Source: Occallatibacter gabretensis (GTDB lineage: Bacteria > Acidobacteriota > Terriglobia > Terriglobales > Acidobacteriaceae). From it: 64,000 nucleotides of DNA. The DNA is taken from assembly GCF_001449115.1 (NCBI RefSeq), contig NZ_LAIJ01000009.1:1804114-1868113 (forward strand), given 5' to 3'. Position numbers and translations under genes: made by a program. Each line of letters begins with the position of its first letter. Within the stretch, counting starts at the first letter, position 1. Below the pieces are notes generated by a model. That model was given only the letters and a program-made list of their open reading frames with translations, did no database searches and was not told where the DNA came from. Shown here one piece after another: positions 40,155 through 50,176 of this stretch.

Positions 40155-40583
40155 ATGAAAACACCTATTCCGGCGGAATCGGCTTCCGCACTCATCGACG
40201 CAAAGATCAATGAACTCGGCGACTGGCGCGGCAAGACACTCGCGAAAGTACGTTCAATCATCCACAGAGCAGACCCTGAGATCGTAGAAGAGTGGAAGTG
40301 GCGCGGAACGCCCGTCTTTTCCCATGCCGGCATCGTCTGCACCGGTGAAACCTACAAGAACGCCGTCAAGCTGACATTCGCTAAAGGAGCTGCGTTGCCA
40401 GACCCCAAAGGTCTCTTCAACTCCAGCCTCGACGGAAACGTCCGGCGCGCCATCGACATCCACGAAGGCGACAAGATCGATGAGACAGCCCTGAAGAACC
40501 TGATCCATGCCGCAATCGCGCTGAATCTGGCAAGCAAAAACAAAACGAAACCCTCTCGGACGATAGCAAGCAGATTTGACTGA
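40155..40583 (+). CDS. DUF1801 protein
   Basis: A 142-residue protein. RGKTLAKVRSIIHRADPEIVEEWKWRGTPVFSHAGIVCTGETYKNAVKLTF is the DUF1801 domain, with the EEWKWRGTPVF block and the YKNAVKLTF strand. The function is unknown; such proteins lie in ArsR-AHSA1-DoxX clusters, as here. ATG at 40155 with GGAG six bases upstream is preferred over the longer TTG-started frame. It ends just before a convergent tRNA gene. Confidence 0.88.
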   Translation: MKTPIPAESASALIDAKINELGDWRGKTLAKVRSIIHRADPEIVEEWKWRGTPVFSHAGIVCTGETYKNAVKLTFAKGAALPDPKGLFNSSLDGNVRRAIDIHEGDKIDETALKNLIHAAIALNLASKNKTKPSRTIASRFD

Positions 40584-40592
40584 TTGACTTTT

Positions 40593-40679
40593 TGGTGCCG
40601 GGAGGGGGGGTCGAACCCCCACGACCTTGCGGTCGGCGGATTTTGAGTCCGCTGCGTCTGCCAGTTCCGCCATCCCGGC
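40593..40679 (-). tRNA. tRNA-Leu (anticodon CAA)
   Basis: Reading the minus strand, the acceptor stem GCCGGGA (from 40679) pairs with TCCCGGC before A and an encoded CCA. The anticodon stem GCGGA/TCCGC encloses the loop CTCAAAA, giving anticodon CAA for codon UUG. A long variable arm (CGACCGCAAGGTCG) marks a class II tRNA, and the T-arm reads GTTCGA. No integrase gene is near it. Confidence 0.96.
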
Positions 40680-40838
40680 CTGCCTTGGCGGCAATTTGGA
40701 TGGGCAGATTAAAGTATCGCACAGGCGTAACTTGACCTGCTACAGCGTCCTTAGTTCCTGTCCCTGCTTCCTACAAACGCGTACATGACACGGCCTGCGC
40801 GGGAATTGTGAATATCATGCGACAATGGGATCAGAGCG

Positions 40839-43289
40839 ATGAATCCTATCCCCTCTGCTGTTGTACCTCCCGAGCCCGTTGCGGTGACCCCGGAGCTGTT
40901 GACCCAGCACAGCATTACTCCGGAAGAGTATGACCGCATCCTTAAGGCACTCGGACGCGTTCCCTCCCTCACAGAGCTTGGCATTTACAGCGTGATGTGG
41001 AGTGAGCACTGCTCATACAAATCTTCCAAGGTACATCTGCGCCGCTTGCCCACAAAGAGCGACCGGGTCGTCCAGGGGCCGGGCGAGAATGCCGGCATTA
41101 TCGACGTAGGGGACGGATGGGCTTGCGCCTTTAAGATCGAAAGCCATAACCACCCCAGCTATATTGAGCCGCATCAGGGCGCCGCAACCGGCGTAGGCGG
41201 CATTCTGCGCGACATTTTCACCATGGGCGCACGGCCGCTGGCAGTCATGGATTCTCTGCGCTTCGGCCCAATCGATTCCGATGCAGCGATCGAACCGGAG
41301 CTTATTCGCAAAAACCATTCCATCGTGGAAGGTGTCGTCGAAGGCATCGCCAGCTACGGCAACTGTTTTGGCGTGCCCAACCTCGGCGGCGAAACTAAGT
41401 TTGAGGCCTGTTACAGCGGAAATCCGCTTGTGAATGCCTTTGCTCTCGGCCTGGTCCGTCAAGACGAGATCTTCTACGGCAAGGCCAGCGGTACCGGTAA
41501 CCCCGTGATTTATGTAGGCGCAAAAACTGGTCGCGACGGTATCCACGGTGCCACTATGGCCAGCGAGGAATTCAAGGAAGGCTCTGAGCAAAAGCGGCCC
41601 AATGTGCAAGTAGGCGATCCCTTCATGGAGAAACTGCTCCTCGAAGCCTGTCTCGAAGCCATGAAAACCGGCGCAATCGTAGGCATTCAGGACATGGGCG
41701 CGGCTGGTCTCACCTGTTCAACTTGTGAGATGGGCGCGCGTGGCGGCGTGGGCCTCGACGTCGAACTCGATTTCGTTCCGCAGCGCGAAACCGGCATGAC
41801 CTCCTACGAGATCATGCTTTCTGAAAGTCAGGAGCGCATGCTGCTCGTTGCCGAAAAGGGCCGCGAAGACGAAGTCCTGAAGGTGTTTGCCAAGTGGGGC
41901 CTGGATGCAGTCGTCGTCGGTACGGTCAAGCCGGAGTCACGGCTGCGCATCCGGCATCATGGCGTGCTGGTCGCAGACATCCCCAATGAGTCGTTGACCG
42001 ATGATGCGCCGCTTTATCATCGTCCCGTTGGCACGTGGAAGACGCCTCTGCCTGCCGAGCCTCCCGTGCACGCGCAGGAAGAGCTCACCAAGGACCGCGA
42101 CTACACCGCCGATCTCATGAAGCTGCTGGGCAGCGCAAATATCAGCTCCAAGCGCTGGGTGCACGAGCAGTACGACACCATGGTGCAGACCAACACTGTT
42201 CAAGGCCCGGGTGGCGAAGCAGGCGTCATGCGCATCAAGGGCACCGGCACGCCAGGTCACGAGCGCGGCCTTGCCATGGCTCTCGACGGCAACGGGCGCT
42301 GGTGTTATCTGGACCCAAAATTAGGCGCAATGCATGCAGTGGCGGAATCCGCCCGCAAAGTCGCGCTGACAGGCGCGGAACCCGTGGCCGCCACCAACTG
42401 CCTCAACTTCGGCAACCCAGAAAAGCCCGAGATCATGGCGCAGCTTTCCGCAGCCATTGACGGCATAGCTGAGGCCTGCACGGCGCTAGGCACGCCCATC
42501 ACCGGCGGCAATGTCTCGCTTTACAACGAGACCCGCGGCGAAGGAATTTATCCCACGCCGGTTCTCGGCATCGTCGGCATACTGGACGATGTGACCAAAG
42601 CCGTTCCAGCGGATTTTCAGCAGGCAGATGACGCCATTATTCTGCTTTGGCCGGTGCCCCGCGGCGAAGAACCAAATCCCGACCTGAAGGTGCCGTTTAC
42701 GCCAGAGCCTATGCGCTATCCAGTCGTGGAAGCAGAGGCGGAAGTTGTAGCCGATGCCGACTCCGAAGATCCCGAAGCGACGGCCACCGCAGAGCTTGCA
42801 GCCTTTGGTAGCTCGGAATACGCCAAGGTCGTTCTCGGCGGAGTCTGGGGTACCCCGCCGTCGCTCGACCTCGAAGCCGAAGCCGACTTACATACATTGC
42901 TTAGGGCAGTCGCCGAGCGTGAGTTGGTGCACTCTGCCAAAGACATCTCAGACGGCGGCATCGCCATCGCGCTTGCAGAGTCCGCGATTCGTAGCGGCAT
43001 CGGCGCAAAAATTGATCAAGATGAATCGCTGCTAATTCATCCACTCTTTGGACTCTTTGCTGAGCCAGCTTCAACCGTGATACTGACAGCAAAGTCCGCG
43101 GATGTTGACGAGATTGAAAAGCTCGCCGATGAGTACGGCTTTATCGCTGCGCGCATTGGCGTCACAGGCGGCGGCAACCTGGAGATCAGCGTGAACCACG
43201 AGCCATTTATCTCCGCTTCACTTGCCGAACTCCGCGAGCCTTGGGCGGAATCTCTTGAAGCCGCACTCCACCGTGAGGTCTTGGCATGA
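40839..43289 (+). CDS. purL: Phosphoribosylformylglycinamidine synthase subunit PurL
   Basis: This is the synthetase subunit of FGAM synthase, which uses ATP and ammonia from PurQ to turn FGAR into FGAM. The 816-residue protein has [43 protein letters not shown] (ATP/FGAR site) and [15 protein letters not shown]; the second half-repeat carries [14 protein letters not shown] and GNVSLYNET. It is about 70 residues longer than B. subtilis PurL because of an acidic insertion at about residues 614-660. purQ and purS are not in the window. It overlaps purF by four bases (ATGA), so they are translationally coupled. Confidence 0.97.
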   Translation: MNPIPSAVVPPEPVAVTPELLTQHSITPEEYDRILKALGRVPSLTELGIYSVMWSEHCSYKSSKVHLRRLPTKSDRVVQGPGENAGIIDVGDGWACAFKIESHNHPSYIEPHQGAATGVGGILRDIFTMGARPLAVMDSLRFGPIDSDAAIEPELIRKNHSIVEGVVEGIASYGNCFGVPNLGGETKFEACYSGNPLVNAFALGLVRQDEIFYGKASGTGNPVIYVGAKTGRDGIHGATMASEEFKEGSEQKRPNVQVGDPFMEKLLLEACLEAMKTGAIVGIQDMGAAGLTCSTCEMGARGGVGLDVELDFVPQRETGMTSYEIMLSESQERMLLVAEKGREDEVLKVFAKWGLDAVVVGTVKPESRLRIRHHGVLVADIPNESLTDDAPLYHRPVGTWKTPLPAEPPVHAQEELTKDRDYTADLMKLLGSANISSKRWVHEQYDTMVQTNTVQGPGGEAGVMRIKGTGTPGHERGLAMALDGNGRWCYLDPKLGAMHAVAESARKVALTGAEPVAATNCLNFGNPEKPEIMAQLSAAIDGIAEACTALGTPITGGNVSLYNETRGEGIYPTPVLGIVGILDDVTKAVPADFQQADDAIILLWPVPRGEEPNPDLKVPFTPEPMRYPVVEAEAEVVADADSEDPEATATAELAAFGSSEYAKVVLGGVWGTPPSLDLEAEADLHTLLRAVAERELVHSAKDISDGGIAIALAESAIRSGIGAKIDQDESLLIHPLFGLFAEPASTVILTAKSADVDEIEKLADEYGFIAARIGVTGGGNLEISVNHEPFISASLAELREPWAESLEAALHREVLA

Positions 43290-44797
43290 GCCGGTTGATG
43301 TATCAGGGCGTTCCGGGCGTGGAAGACACTTCCTTCGCGGAAGCCGAACTATGCACGGCTCACGATACGCGCTTAACAGACGAAGATCCCAAGCTGCGTG
43401 AAGAATGCGGCGTATGCGCCATCCACGGCCACCCAGACGCGGCGCGGCAGGCATACCTTGCGCTTTACGCGTTGCAGCATCGTGGGCAGGAGTCGGGTGG
43501 CATCGCCACAGCGGATGGCCATCAACTCGCAAACATCAAGGGCATGGGCCTCATCTCGGAGATATTCACCGATGATGTACTGCGTAAGCTGCCCGGCTCC
43601 ATGGCAATCGGTCACACGCGCTACTCCACCACCGGTGACTCGGCCCTGCTGAATGCGCAGCCCATCCGCGTCGAATCCACCAAGGGTCTCATCGCCATCG
43701 CGCATAACGGCAACCTGATCAACCTCGGCAATCTGCGCACCAAGCTTGAGCGCGACGGAGCACTCTTTCAGACGACCTCTGACTCCGAAATCATCGTCCA
43801 GCTCATCGCGCACTCCAAAGCCGGCACACTGGTGGATGCCATCGCCGACTCGCTCGCACAGGTCGAAGGCGCATTCTCAATCGTCATGATGACCCGCGAC
43901 CGTGTCTTCGCCGCCCGCGATCCGCGCGGCTTCCGTCCGCTGTCGATGGGACGCATTCGCAACACAGACGGACCGGACACCATCGTCTTCGCCTCTGAAA
44001 CCTGCGCCTTCGATCTTCTTCGCGCCGAGTATGAGCGCGACGTGCTCCCCGGCGAACTGGTCATGGTCACGCAGGATGGCGTCACCAGCCGGCAGTTTGC
44101 CAGCGGCGTGCCGCAATCGAGCTGCGTCTTTGAGCACGTGTACTTCGCTCGCCCCGATTCCAAAATCTACGGCCGCTGGGTGCAGGAAAGCCGCGACCAG
44201 ATGGGCCGCCAGCTAGCACGCGAATCCGGCGTCCCAGCGGATCTCATTGTCCCGGTACCGGACTCTGGCGTCACCGCGGCCCTGGGCTACGCTGAAGAAA
44301 GCGGCATCCCGTTCCGTTTTGGCCTCATTCGCAACCATTATGTTGGTCGAACCTTCATTGAGCCGGAGCAGCGCGTCCGTGACTTCGGCGTCAAGCTCAA
44401 GCTCAATCCGGTCCGCAATCTTCTCGAAGGCAAGCGCGTCATCCTCATCGATGACTCCATCATTCGCGGCACCACTTCACGCAAAATCGTCCGCATGGTG
44501 CGTGGGGCCGGCGCGACGGAAGTACATCTGCGCATCAGCTGTCCGCCCACCATCTCGCCGTGTTTCTATGGTGTGGACACACCGAGCAAGCGCGACCTGA
44601 TCGCCGCCAATCAATCCGTCGAGGAGATTCGCCAATACATTGAGGCGGACTCGCTTTCCTATCTCTCTCTCGACGGCATGCTCAAATGCTGTGACGGCGG
44701 CCAAGGAACCGGCTATTGCGTAGCCTGCTACACGGGAGAATATCCAACCCAATGGGTAGATGTGGATGAGATTCTACCCGCCACGGCAAGCGTTTAA
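43286..44797 (+). CDS. purF: Amidophosphoribosyltransferase, Fe-S type
   Basis: The first committed enzyme of purine synthesis, moving glutamine amide nitrogen to PRPP. The nucleophile is Cys41 in [12 protein letters not shown], exposed after removal of an unusually long 40-residue propeptide (B. subtilis has 11). The PRPP loop is [16 protein letters not shown]. Cysteines in [29 protein letters not shown] and [12 protein letters not shown] match the four ligands of the B. subtilis-type [4Fe-4S] cluster, so the enzyme should be oxygen-sensitive. It shares ATGA with purL, and its stop overlaps that of the convergent transporter. Confidence 0.97.
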   Translation: MSRLMYQGVPGVEDTSFAEAELCTAHDTRLTDEDPKLREECGVCAIHGHPDAARQAYLALYALQHRGQESGGIATADGHQLANIKGMGLISEIFTDDVLRKLPGSMAIGHTRYSTTGDSALLNAQPIRVESTKGLIAIAHNGNLINLGNLRTKLERDGALFQTTSDSEIIVQLIAHSKAGTLVDAIADSLAQVEGAFSIVMMTRDRVFAARDPRGFRPLSMGRIRNTDGPDTIVFASETCAFDLLRAEYERDVLPGELVMVTQDGVTSRQFASGVPQSSCVFEHVYFARPDSKIYGRWVQESRDQMGRQLARESGVPADLIVPVPDSGVTAALGYAEESGIPFRFGLIRNHYVGRTFIEPEQRVRDFGVKLKLNPVRNLLEGKRVILIDDSIIRGTTSRKIVRMVRGAGATEVHLRISCPPTISPCFYGVDTPSKRDLIAANQSVEEIRQYIEADSLSYLSLDGMLKCCDGGQGTGYCVACYTGEYPTQWVDVDEILPATASV

Positions 44798-46149
44798 GCC
44801 TTCAGGTCGATTTTTACGCCATCCATGCTGGACGCATCAACCGCACGTGCCTTCAGCATTTTCGTGCGCCGCAAACTCCACGAAAGCAGACACATCATCC
44901 CTGCCGCGCACAGGCTGCTTAGAACCAGCCCACGCAGCCCAACGCGATAATCGCCGGTCTTATCTTTCATCAGGCCCATCCAGTATGGAGCCACCAGGCC
45001 GCTGAACATCGTAATGGTATTCATGGCGGCAATTCCCGCAGCCGCTGCGCGGCCACTCAGAAACTGCATGGGGATAGCAAGCGACGGTCCTTGAATCGCG
45101 TTATACAAAAGGAAGCTCAGACCCAATGGCAGAACCATGGTCCAGACGCCGTGTCCATAGCTCGCAATGAGGTATCCAACGCTCATGCCGAGCGCGGGAA
45201 CAATCGTATGAAAGGTGCGCTCGCCGGCCCGATCTGAGCTGGCCGCGCCTATCAGCATTCCCACTGCCCCCGCAACGCCGAAGATCGCTATCACGTAGCC
45301 CACCGTGGCCACGCTCCAACCCGTGGCGCCCTGCAGAATAGCCGGAGCGGAAAAGCTAAACCCGTAGCTGCATGTGAGCAGGAAAAACATGAACAGGCCC
45401 ATCATCCACACCTTGGGATAAAGCAGCGTGCGGAGAATTCCTGAGTCGTGGCCAAGATGAGCCTGCGCTCCATCCGCGGCCAGCACGCGGCCCATCGCTG
45501 CTTTTTCATCCGGTGTCAGCCAACGTGCTTTTTCCGGGCCGTCGGGCAGCGTCCGCAGCAGCACAAAGCTGAAGAGGACGGGCGGAATACCTTCCAGCAG
45601 GAAGAGCCACTGCCATCCCGTCAGTCCGAACTTGCCGTTCATGCCCAACAGCCATCCAGCCAGCGATCCCATCACCGTCGAGCTCAGCGGCAAAGCGATA
45701 TAAAACCGGCTTACCGCCCGAGCCCGCATCCGGACCGGGAACCAAAGCGTCAGGTAGTAAATCACACCTGGAAAAAAGCCTGCCTCCGCCATGCCGAGCA
45801 GAAAGCGCAGAATGTAAAACTCAAGTGGCGTCCGCACGAACATCATCGCCATAGCCAACAGGCCCCAGGTGAACATGATGCGTGCCAGCCACCGCTTGGC
45901 TCCAAAGCGCATCAGCAGCAGATTGGATGGCACCTCGCAGAGCGCATAGCCAACGAAGAACAAGCCTGCGCCAAGCCCGTACACCGTTGCGCTCAGGCCC
46001 AGGTCGCGGTTCATGCTGAGTGAAGCAAAACTGATATTGACGCGATCCATGTACGCCAGGCAGTATCCAATGCCGAGCAGCGGAATGATCCGTAATGAAG
46101 CCTTGCGCTGCGCGGATGCGGCAACTCCGGAATCGTCAGAAGGATCCAG
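44794..46149 (-). CDS. MFS transporter, anion:cation symporter (ACS) family, probable CTG start
   Basis: A transporter of about 451 residues with twelve helices: VPSNLLLMRFGAKRWLARIM in the first loop, ILRFLLGMAEAGFFPGVIYYLTLWFP in helix 4 and a GWQWLFLLEGIP loop, all typical of ACS members (tartrate, glucarate, phthalate). The only ATG start (46050) would delete most of helix 1. Upstream, the frame continues without a stop as RIIPLLGIGYCLAYMDRVN, the normal helix 1. The first usable site is CTG at 46147-46149, just after GAGGTGA. No ATG, GTG or TTG lies in between. It probably takes up an organic acid. Confidence 0.85.
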   Translation of the reverse strand: MDPSDDSGVAASAQRKASLRIIPLLGIGYCLAYMDRVNISFASLSMNRDLGLSATVYGLGAGLFFVGYALCEVPSNLLLMRFGAKRWLARIMFTWGLLAMAMMFVRTPLEFYILRFLLGMAEAGFFPGVIYYLTLWFPVRMRARAVSRFYIALPLSSTVMGSLAGWLLGMNGKFGLTGWQWLFLLEGIPPVLFSFVLLRTLPDGPEKARWLTPDEKAAMGRVLAADGAQAHLGHDSGILRTLLYPKVWMMGLFMFFLLTCSYGFSFSAPAILQGATGWSVATVGYVIAIFGVAGAVGMLIGAASSDRAGERTFHTIVPALGMSVGYLIASYGHGVWTMVLPLGLSFLLYNAIQGPSLAIPMQFLSGRAAAAGIAAMNTITMFSGLVAPYWMGLMKDKTGDYRVGLRGLVLSSLCAAGMMCLLSWSLRRTKMLKARAVDASSMDGVKIDLKA

Positions 46150-46244
46150 GTGCTCACCTCATGGCTGGAAGTAAGACTGCGGAGAACGGCGTGGGATGAG
46201 CCGACTGTACCACAGAGCGGGGAATGCATCGGTGATAAAAACAC

Positions 46245-46273
46245 TTGACGGCTAACCCCTCCCCTTGTGATAG
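46245..46273 (+). promoter_or_regulatory. Promoter of the EF-G-like gene
   Basis: TTGACG (46245-46250) and TGATAG (46268-46273) are 17 bases apart. The leader to the ATG at 46502 would be about 220 bases. Confidence 0.55.
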
Positions 46274-46350
46274 CATCCGGTACCTAATCAAGCCGCGCCG
46301 GATGCGTCTCTCTAAACAGACGTAATTTCTGCGCCCCGGAGTCTCTTCGC

Positions 46351-46524
46351 ATGGATGAGGCAGACCCCAAAGCCGGATCCCGAGTTGTCCAACTCGGCCA
46401 GCCGGACGCCCCAACGGACGCCCTGCTGATTTCCCTGCGCCTCCGCCCTAGCCTCCAGTTTGCTCGTCCATTCCATCTCCCACCTTCGAGGGAAACCAGC
46501 CATGAAAACCTATCCGGGAAGTGA
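46351..46524 (+). CDS. Possible 57-codon upstream ORF overlapping the EF-G-like start
   Basis: ATG at 46351, with GGAG nine bases upstream, opens a frame ending at TGA 46522-46524, 21 bases inside the downstream gene. The product (starting MDEADPKAGSRVVQ) has no recognised motif. The overlap suggests translational coupling or control of the downstream gene; it could also be chance. Confidence 0.3.
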   Translation: MDEADPKAGSRVVQLGQPDAPTDALLISLRLRPSLQFARPFHLPPSRETSHENLSGK

Positions 46525-48712
46525 AGTCCGCAATGTCGCCGTAGTAGGACATTCGCACAGTGGCAAGACCACGCTGGTCTCAGCGCTGCTCCACGCCGCG
46601 CACATGACGCCTACGCAGGGCCGCGTTCAGAACGGTACTGCCGTCACAGCCTACGACGAGGAAGACGTCGCCCGCTGCACCACGATGCAGAACGCCGTGG
46701 CCTTTGCCGAGTGGCAAGGCGTCAAGATCAACCTCGTCGACACGCCCGGCTTCCATATCTTTTGCCATGAAGCCCGCGCCGCGTTGCTTCCCGTTGAATC
46801 CGCCGCAGTTATCGTCAACGCGCAAAACGGCGTTGAAGCAGTCACGGAACGCGTATGGAAGTACGCCGAGGAAGCGAACATCCCACGCATCGTGGTCATC
46901 AATCAGATGGATCATCCCAAAGCCGGCGGCAACGGTGGTCTCGCCTCGCTCATTGAAGATTTGCATGAGCGCTGGGGCCGCACCTGCGTTCCGGTGCAAC
47001 TGCCCATTTCCGACGGAAAAGGCTTCCACGGAGTGGTAGATCTGGTCACGATGGAGGCCTTTTACTACACGCCGAATGGCGATGGCCAGGGCAAGATTGG
47101 CGAGATACCAGCCTCTTTGTTTGCGTCCGCCAAGGCCGCGCACGAGGCGCTGGTAGAGCTCGTGGCCGAGGGCAAGGACGAGCTCATGGAGGAGTTCTTT
47201 GCCCAGGGCACCATTCCCGAGCAGCACCTGATTTCCGCTCTCCATGAGGCCATCCGCGAGGACCGCATCTTCCCCGTGCTCTTTGTCAGTGGAGAGACAA
47301 ACGTAGCTACTGATCATCTGCTGGATTTCCTGAAGGTCTATGCTCCCGCGCCCATTGAGCGCGCGCCGTTTGCAGTTCACGCGCCGGCGGCTTTTGCCGC
47401 TGTTCAGGTTAGTGGAGGCGATGGTGTGGCAGTTGCGACCAATGGCCACGGCAACGGAGACGGCGGTCAGAGCTCGGGCCTGGGTGAAGCAGCACTGGGC
47501 GGAATCGGCTTTCGCCTCGTTGCCGACTCAGAGCCCACGTCGCTGGTTGTCTACAAGACCATGAGCGATCCCTTTGCCGGCCGAATCAGCTTCTTCAAAG
47601 TCATCAGCGGCGTGGTCAAAAACGATGCCACGCTCGAGAACTACACCCGCCGCGGGCAGGAGCGTCTCTCGCACCTCAGCGTGATGCAGGGGCGCAAGTC
47701 CGTGGAGGTGAAGGAGTTGCACGCAGGGGATTTGGGCGCAGTGGCCAAGCTGCGCGACACACTCACCGGTGACATGCTCGGCCAGAAGGGCGCAGAGATT
47801 CAGGTAGACCTCTACCCGTTCCCTGAGCCGGCAATGACCTACGCTATCGAGCCTAAGTCGCGCGCCGACGAGGACAAGCTCGCACCCGCGATTCACAAGC
47901 TCATGGAAGAAGATCTACTCATTCGCTTCTACCGCGATCCCCAGACAAATGAGTTCCTGATCGCCGGGGCAGGTCAGCCGCATATTGAGGCCATCGTCTC
48001 CCGCCTTCACAAGCGCTATCACGCCGCGGTCACACTAAAAGCTCCCAAGGTGCCGTACCGCGAGACCATCCGCGGGAAGACCGAAGCGCAGGGCCGCCAC
48101 AAGAAGCAAAGCGGGGGACACGGGCAATTCGGCGACTGCAAAATTCGCATCGAGCCGCTGCCTCGCGGGTCAGGCTTCCAGTTTTCGAGCGAAATCTTCG
48201 GCGGCTCCATTCCGCGGCAGTTCGTCCCGGCAGTGGAGAAGGGAATTGTCGAATCCGCCTCGCGCGGCTGGCTCGCCGGTTATCCGGTCGTCGACTTCAA
48301 AGCCACCGTCTATGACGGCAGCTATCACGATGTCGATTCAAACGAACTTTCCTTCAAAATGGCCGGCCGCATCGCCTTCCGCAAGTGTATGGAACAGGCA
48401 AAGCCCTGCCTGCTTGAGCCTGTCATGAAGGTGGAGATTGAAGCTCCGGATCAGTTTGCCGGCGCTCTGATGGGCGACCTGAACAGCCGCCGTGGCCGCG
48501 TGCAGGGCATGGAAGCGCGCGGAAAGGCCACAATCATCAATGCCGAAGTCCCAATGGCTGAAATGCTCGCCTACGGCATCCATCTCACCTCCATGACCCA
48601 GGGCAAGGGCACCTACCGCATGGAGATGGACCACTACGACATTGTTCCCCAGTTAGTCGCTGACAAAATCCTGGCCAGTGCCAAGCAGCCGGTAGAGGAA
48701 GAGGAAGAATAG
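46502..48712 (+). CDS. Elongation factor G-like translational GTPase (EF-G2 type)
   Basis: A 736-residue GTPase with the EF-G domain order. G1 reads VVGHSHSGKTTL instead of the canonical AHIDAGKT. G3 is DTPGF and G4 is INQMDH instead of NKMD. Domain II starts near SLVVYKTMSDPFAGRISFFKVISG. Domain IV holds GGHGQFGDCKIRIEPL and VDFKATVYDGSYHDVDS. These differences from the housekeeping factor place it with the EF-G-like group of uncertain role in translation or ribosome rescue. A Gly/Asn/His-rich linker (GDGVAVATNGHGNGDGG) lies between domains I and II. ATG at 46502 follows GAGGGAAACC. The gene is alone, not in a str operon. Confidence 0.92.
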   Translation: MKTYPGSEVRNVAVVGHSHSGKTTLVSALLHAAHMTPTQGRVQNGTAVTAYDEEDVARCTTMQNAVAFAEWQGVKINLVDTPGFHIFCHEARAALLPVESAAVIVNAQNGVEAVTERVWKYAEEANIPRIVVINQMDHPKAGGNGGLASLIEDLHERWGRTCVPVQLPISDGKGFHGVVDLVTMEAFYYTPNGDGQGKIGEIPASLFASAKAAHEALVELVAEGKDELMEEFFAQGTIPEQHLISALHEAIREDRIFPVLFVSGETNVATDHLLDFLKVYAPAPIERAPFAVHAPAAFAAVQVSGGDGVAVATNGHGNGDGGQSSGLGEAALGGIGFRLVADSEPTSLVVYKTMSDPFAGRISFFKVISGVVKNDATLENYTRRGQERLSHLSVMQGRKSVEVKELHAGDLGAVAKLRDTLTGDMLGQKGAEIQVDLYPFPEPAMTYAIEPKSRADEDKLAPAIHKLMEEDLLIRFYRDPQTNEFLIAGAGQPHIEAIVSRLHKRYHAAVTLKAPKVPYRETIRGKTEAQGRHKKQSGGHGQFGDCKIRIEPLPRGSGFQFSSEIFGGSIPRQFVPAVEKGIVESASRGWLAGYPVVDFKATVYDGSYHDVDSNELSFKMAGRIAFRKCMEQAKPCLLEPVMKVEIEAPDQFAGALMGDLNSRRGRVQGMEARGKATIINAEVPMAEMLAYGIHLTSMTQGKGTYRMEMDHYDIVPQLVADKILASAKQPVEEEEE

Positions 48713-48777
48713 ATCCCCCGTCGGAGGAATTGCGGCTGTGCTCTAACAGAGCAATACCAGCCAAGCCCCTGCAGAGC

Positions 48778-49923
48778 TTACCTCACCGCTGGCGGTGCAG
48801 CCGCAGCTTCTTTGTGCATGGCATCGACAAAGAATTTGCCGGCGTCAGTGAGGTCCATGGTGTCCCAGGAGCTAAGCATGGTGGGGCCCCATTCGGGATC
48901 AAAGCACCAGACGACCCAACTGATATTCCGCGATTCGAGATAGCCGGTGATGGCGGAGCCGTATGCGAGGCCCTCGCCTGCAGGGCCAAAGCGGGTGCTG
49001 AAGCCGATCTCGGTGGCGATGACGGGATAGGTGGAAGCAGCAAAGCCGAAGTCTTCTTCCCACTTTCCTGGCCAGGGCTGCGGGCGCTTGTTGGCGTAGG
49101 GGTGGGTAACATAGCCGATGTTCGTGGCGTGGACGGGGCTGTCGCGCAGCGGTGCCAGGTCGTAGGCCCAGTCGAGCCCGGCGACTAGTGGGATAGTTTC
49201 CTTGTCATAAGCGCGGATGAGGGCAATCATCTCCTCGTTAATATCGCGCCACTGATCCCAGGTGATTGTGCCGAGGCGGCCGCGGAAGTTGGTGGGCTCA
49301 TTGAAGAGCTCAAAGAAGGCCACGGTGTGATTACCATTGAAGTGGGCCGCTATGGTACGCCAGAAGTTGAGCGTCTCGGGCAGGCTGGTTTCGTACATCG
49401 GGTCTTGAAAAAGCCCTTCCTTGAGGTTGCCGATCGAGTGCCAGTCGATATCGACGTAGAGGCCGAGGTCGGTCGACCACTGGACGGCCTGATCAAGGAG
49501 CGCGAGGTAGCCTTTCACGCCGCGTCCGCGCCACGCGATAGGATGCACGGGGATACGAACAACGTTGGCTCCAGTGTCCTTGACCTTGACGAAGAAATCC
49601 TTGCTCCAGTGGCCTTGGCTTTCTATCTTGTCGGGATCAGCGATGTTGACCCCGCGGAAGAGCATGGGCTTGCCGGTGGGATCGACGAAGCGATTGCCGC
49701 TGACCGAAATGAGCGGGAGCTTTTTGCCGTCCGGGCTGTTGAGCGGACGCGTAAAGTAGGCCTGGTGCCACCAGTCGTGGGGTTTGCCAGGTGCGGGAGC
49801 GGCTGGAGCAGTCTGACCAGTTGGACCTGTAGCAGCGGCCGGCGCCTGCGCTGCGGTTTGCGTCTGCCCGGTAAGACCCAAAAGAAAAACGAGGCTGAAG
49901 GTGACTGAGGAAAATAGCTTCAT
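48778..49923 (-). CDS. Secreted glycoside hydrolase family 5 (cellulase/mannanase-like)
   Basis: A 381-residue enzyme. A signal peptide is followed by an Ala/Pro/Thr/Gly-rich linker to about residue 48. The GH5 barrel has FRGVNIADPDK, NVVRIPVHPIAW, YVDIDWHS, AFFELFNEPTNF (acid/base Glu after Asn) and PVIATEIGFS (nucleophile Glu). The substrate may be beta-glucan, cellulose or mannan; subfamily cannot be told by eye. The ATG at 49921-49923 has GGAG upstream. It stands divergent from the TolC-like gene and convergent with the EF-G-like gene. Confidence 0.9.
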   Translation of the reverse strand: MKLFSSVTFSLVFLLGLTGQTQTAAQAPAAATGPTGQTAPAAPAPGKPHDWWHQAYFTRPLNSPDGKKLPLISVSGNRFVDPTGKPMLFRGVNIADPDKIESQGHWSKDFFVKVKDTGANVVRIPVHPIAWRGRGVKGYLALLDQAVQWSTDLGLYVDIDWHSIGNLKEGLFQDPMYETSLPETLNFWRTIAAHFNGNHTVAFFELFNEPTNFRGRLGTITWDQWRDINEEMIALIRAYDKETIPLVAGLDWAYDLAPLRDSPVHATNIGYVTHPYANKRPQPWPGKWEEDFGFAASTYPVIATEIGFSTRFGPAGEGLAYGSAITGYLESRNISWVVWCFDPEWGPTMLSSWDTMDLTDAGKFFVDAMHKEAAAAPPAVR

Positions 49924-50176
49924 GATGTTGGAGTTCCTTCTAACAGGCTCCTAATGGAAGTGATGAGCCCAGTATGTTGCATTGCTGAGGATGCGACGAG
50001 AGTTGCTCCATCCTATCGCCATGCTGGCTGGATTGTCGAAGGGCGCGCCGAGGTGATTTTGCGCTTCTCCTGCCTCTATGTAGCCGTTTTGGCTACGCAC
50101 GGTAATTCTCTTCATCAGATAGACGGATTTTTCCACCTCCGCCGAATCTCCGGTCGCTCCAAAATCATCTGAGAAA

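Noticed and set aside
40593-40679. tRNA-Leu as the attachment site of an integrated element
   Set aside because: No integrase, no duplicated tRNA 3' end and core genes on both sides.
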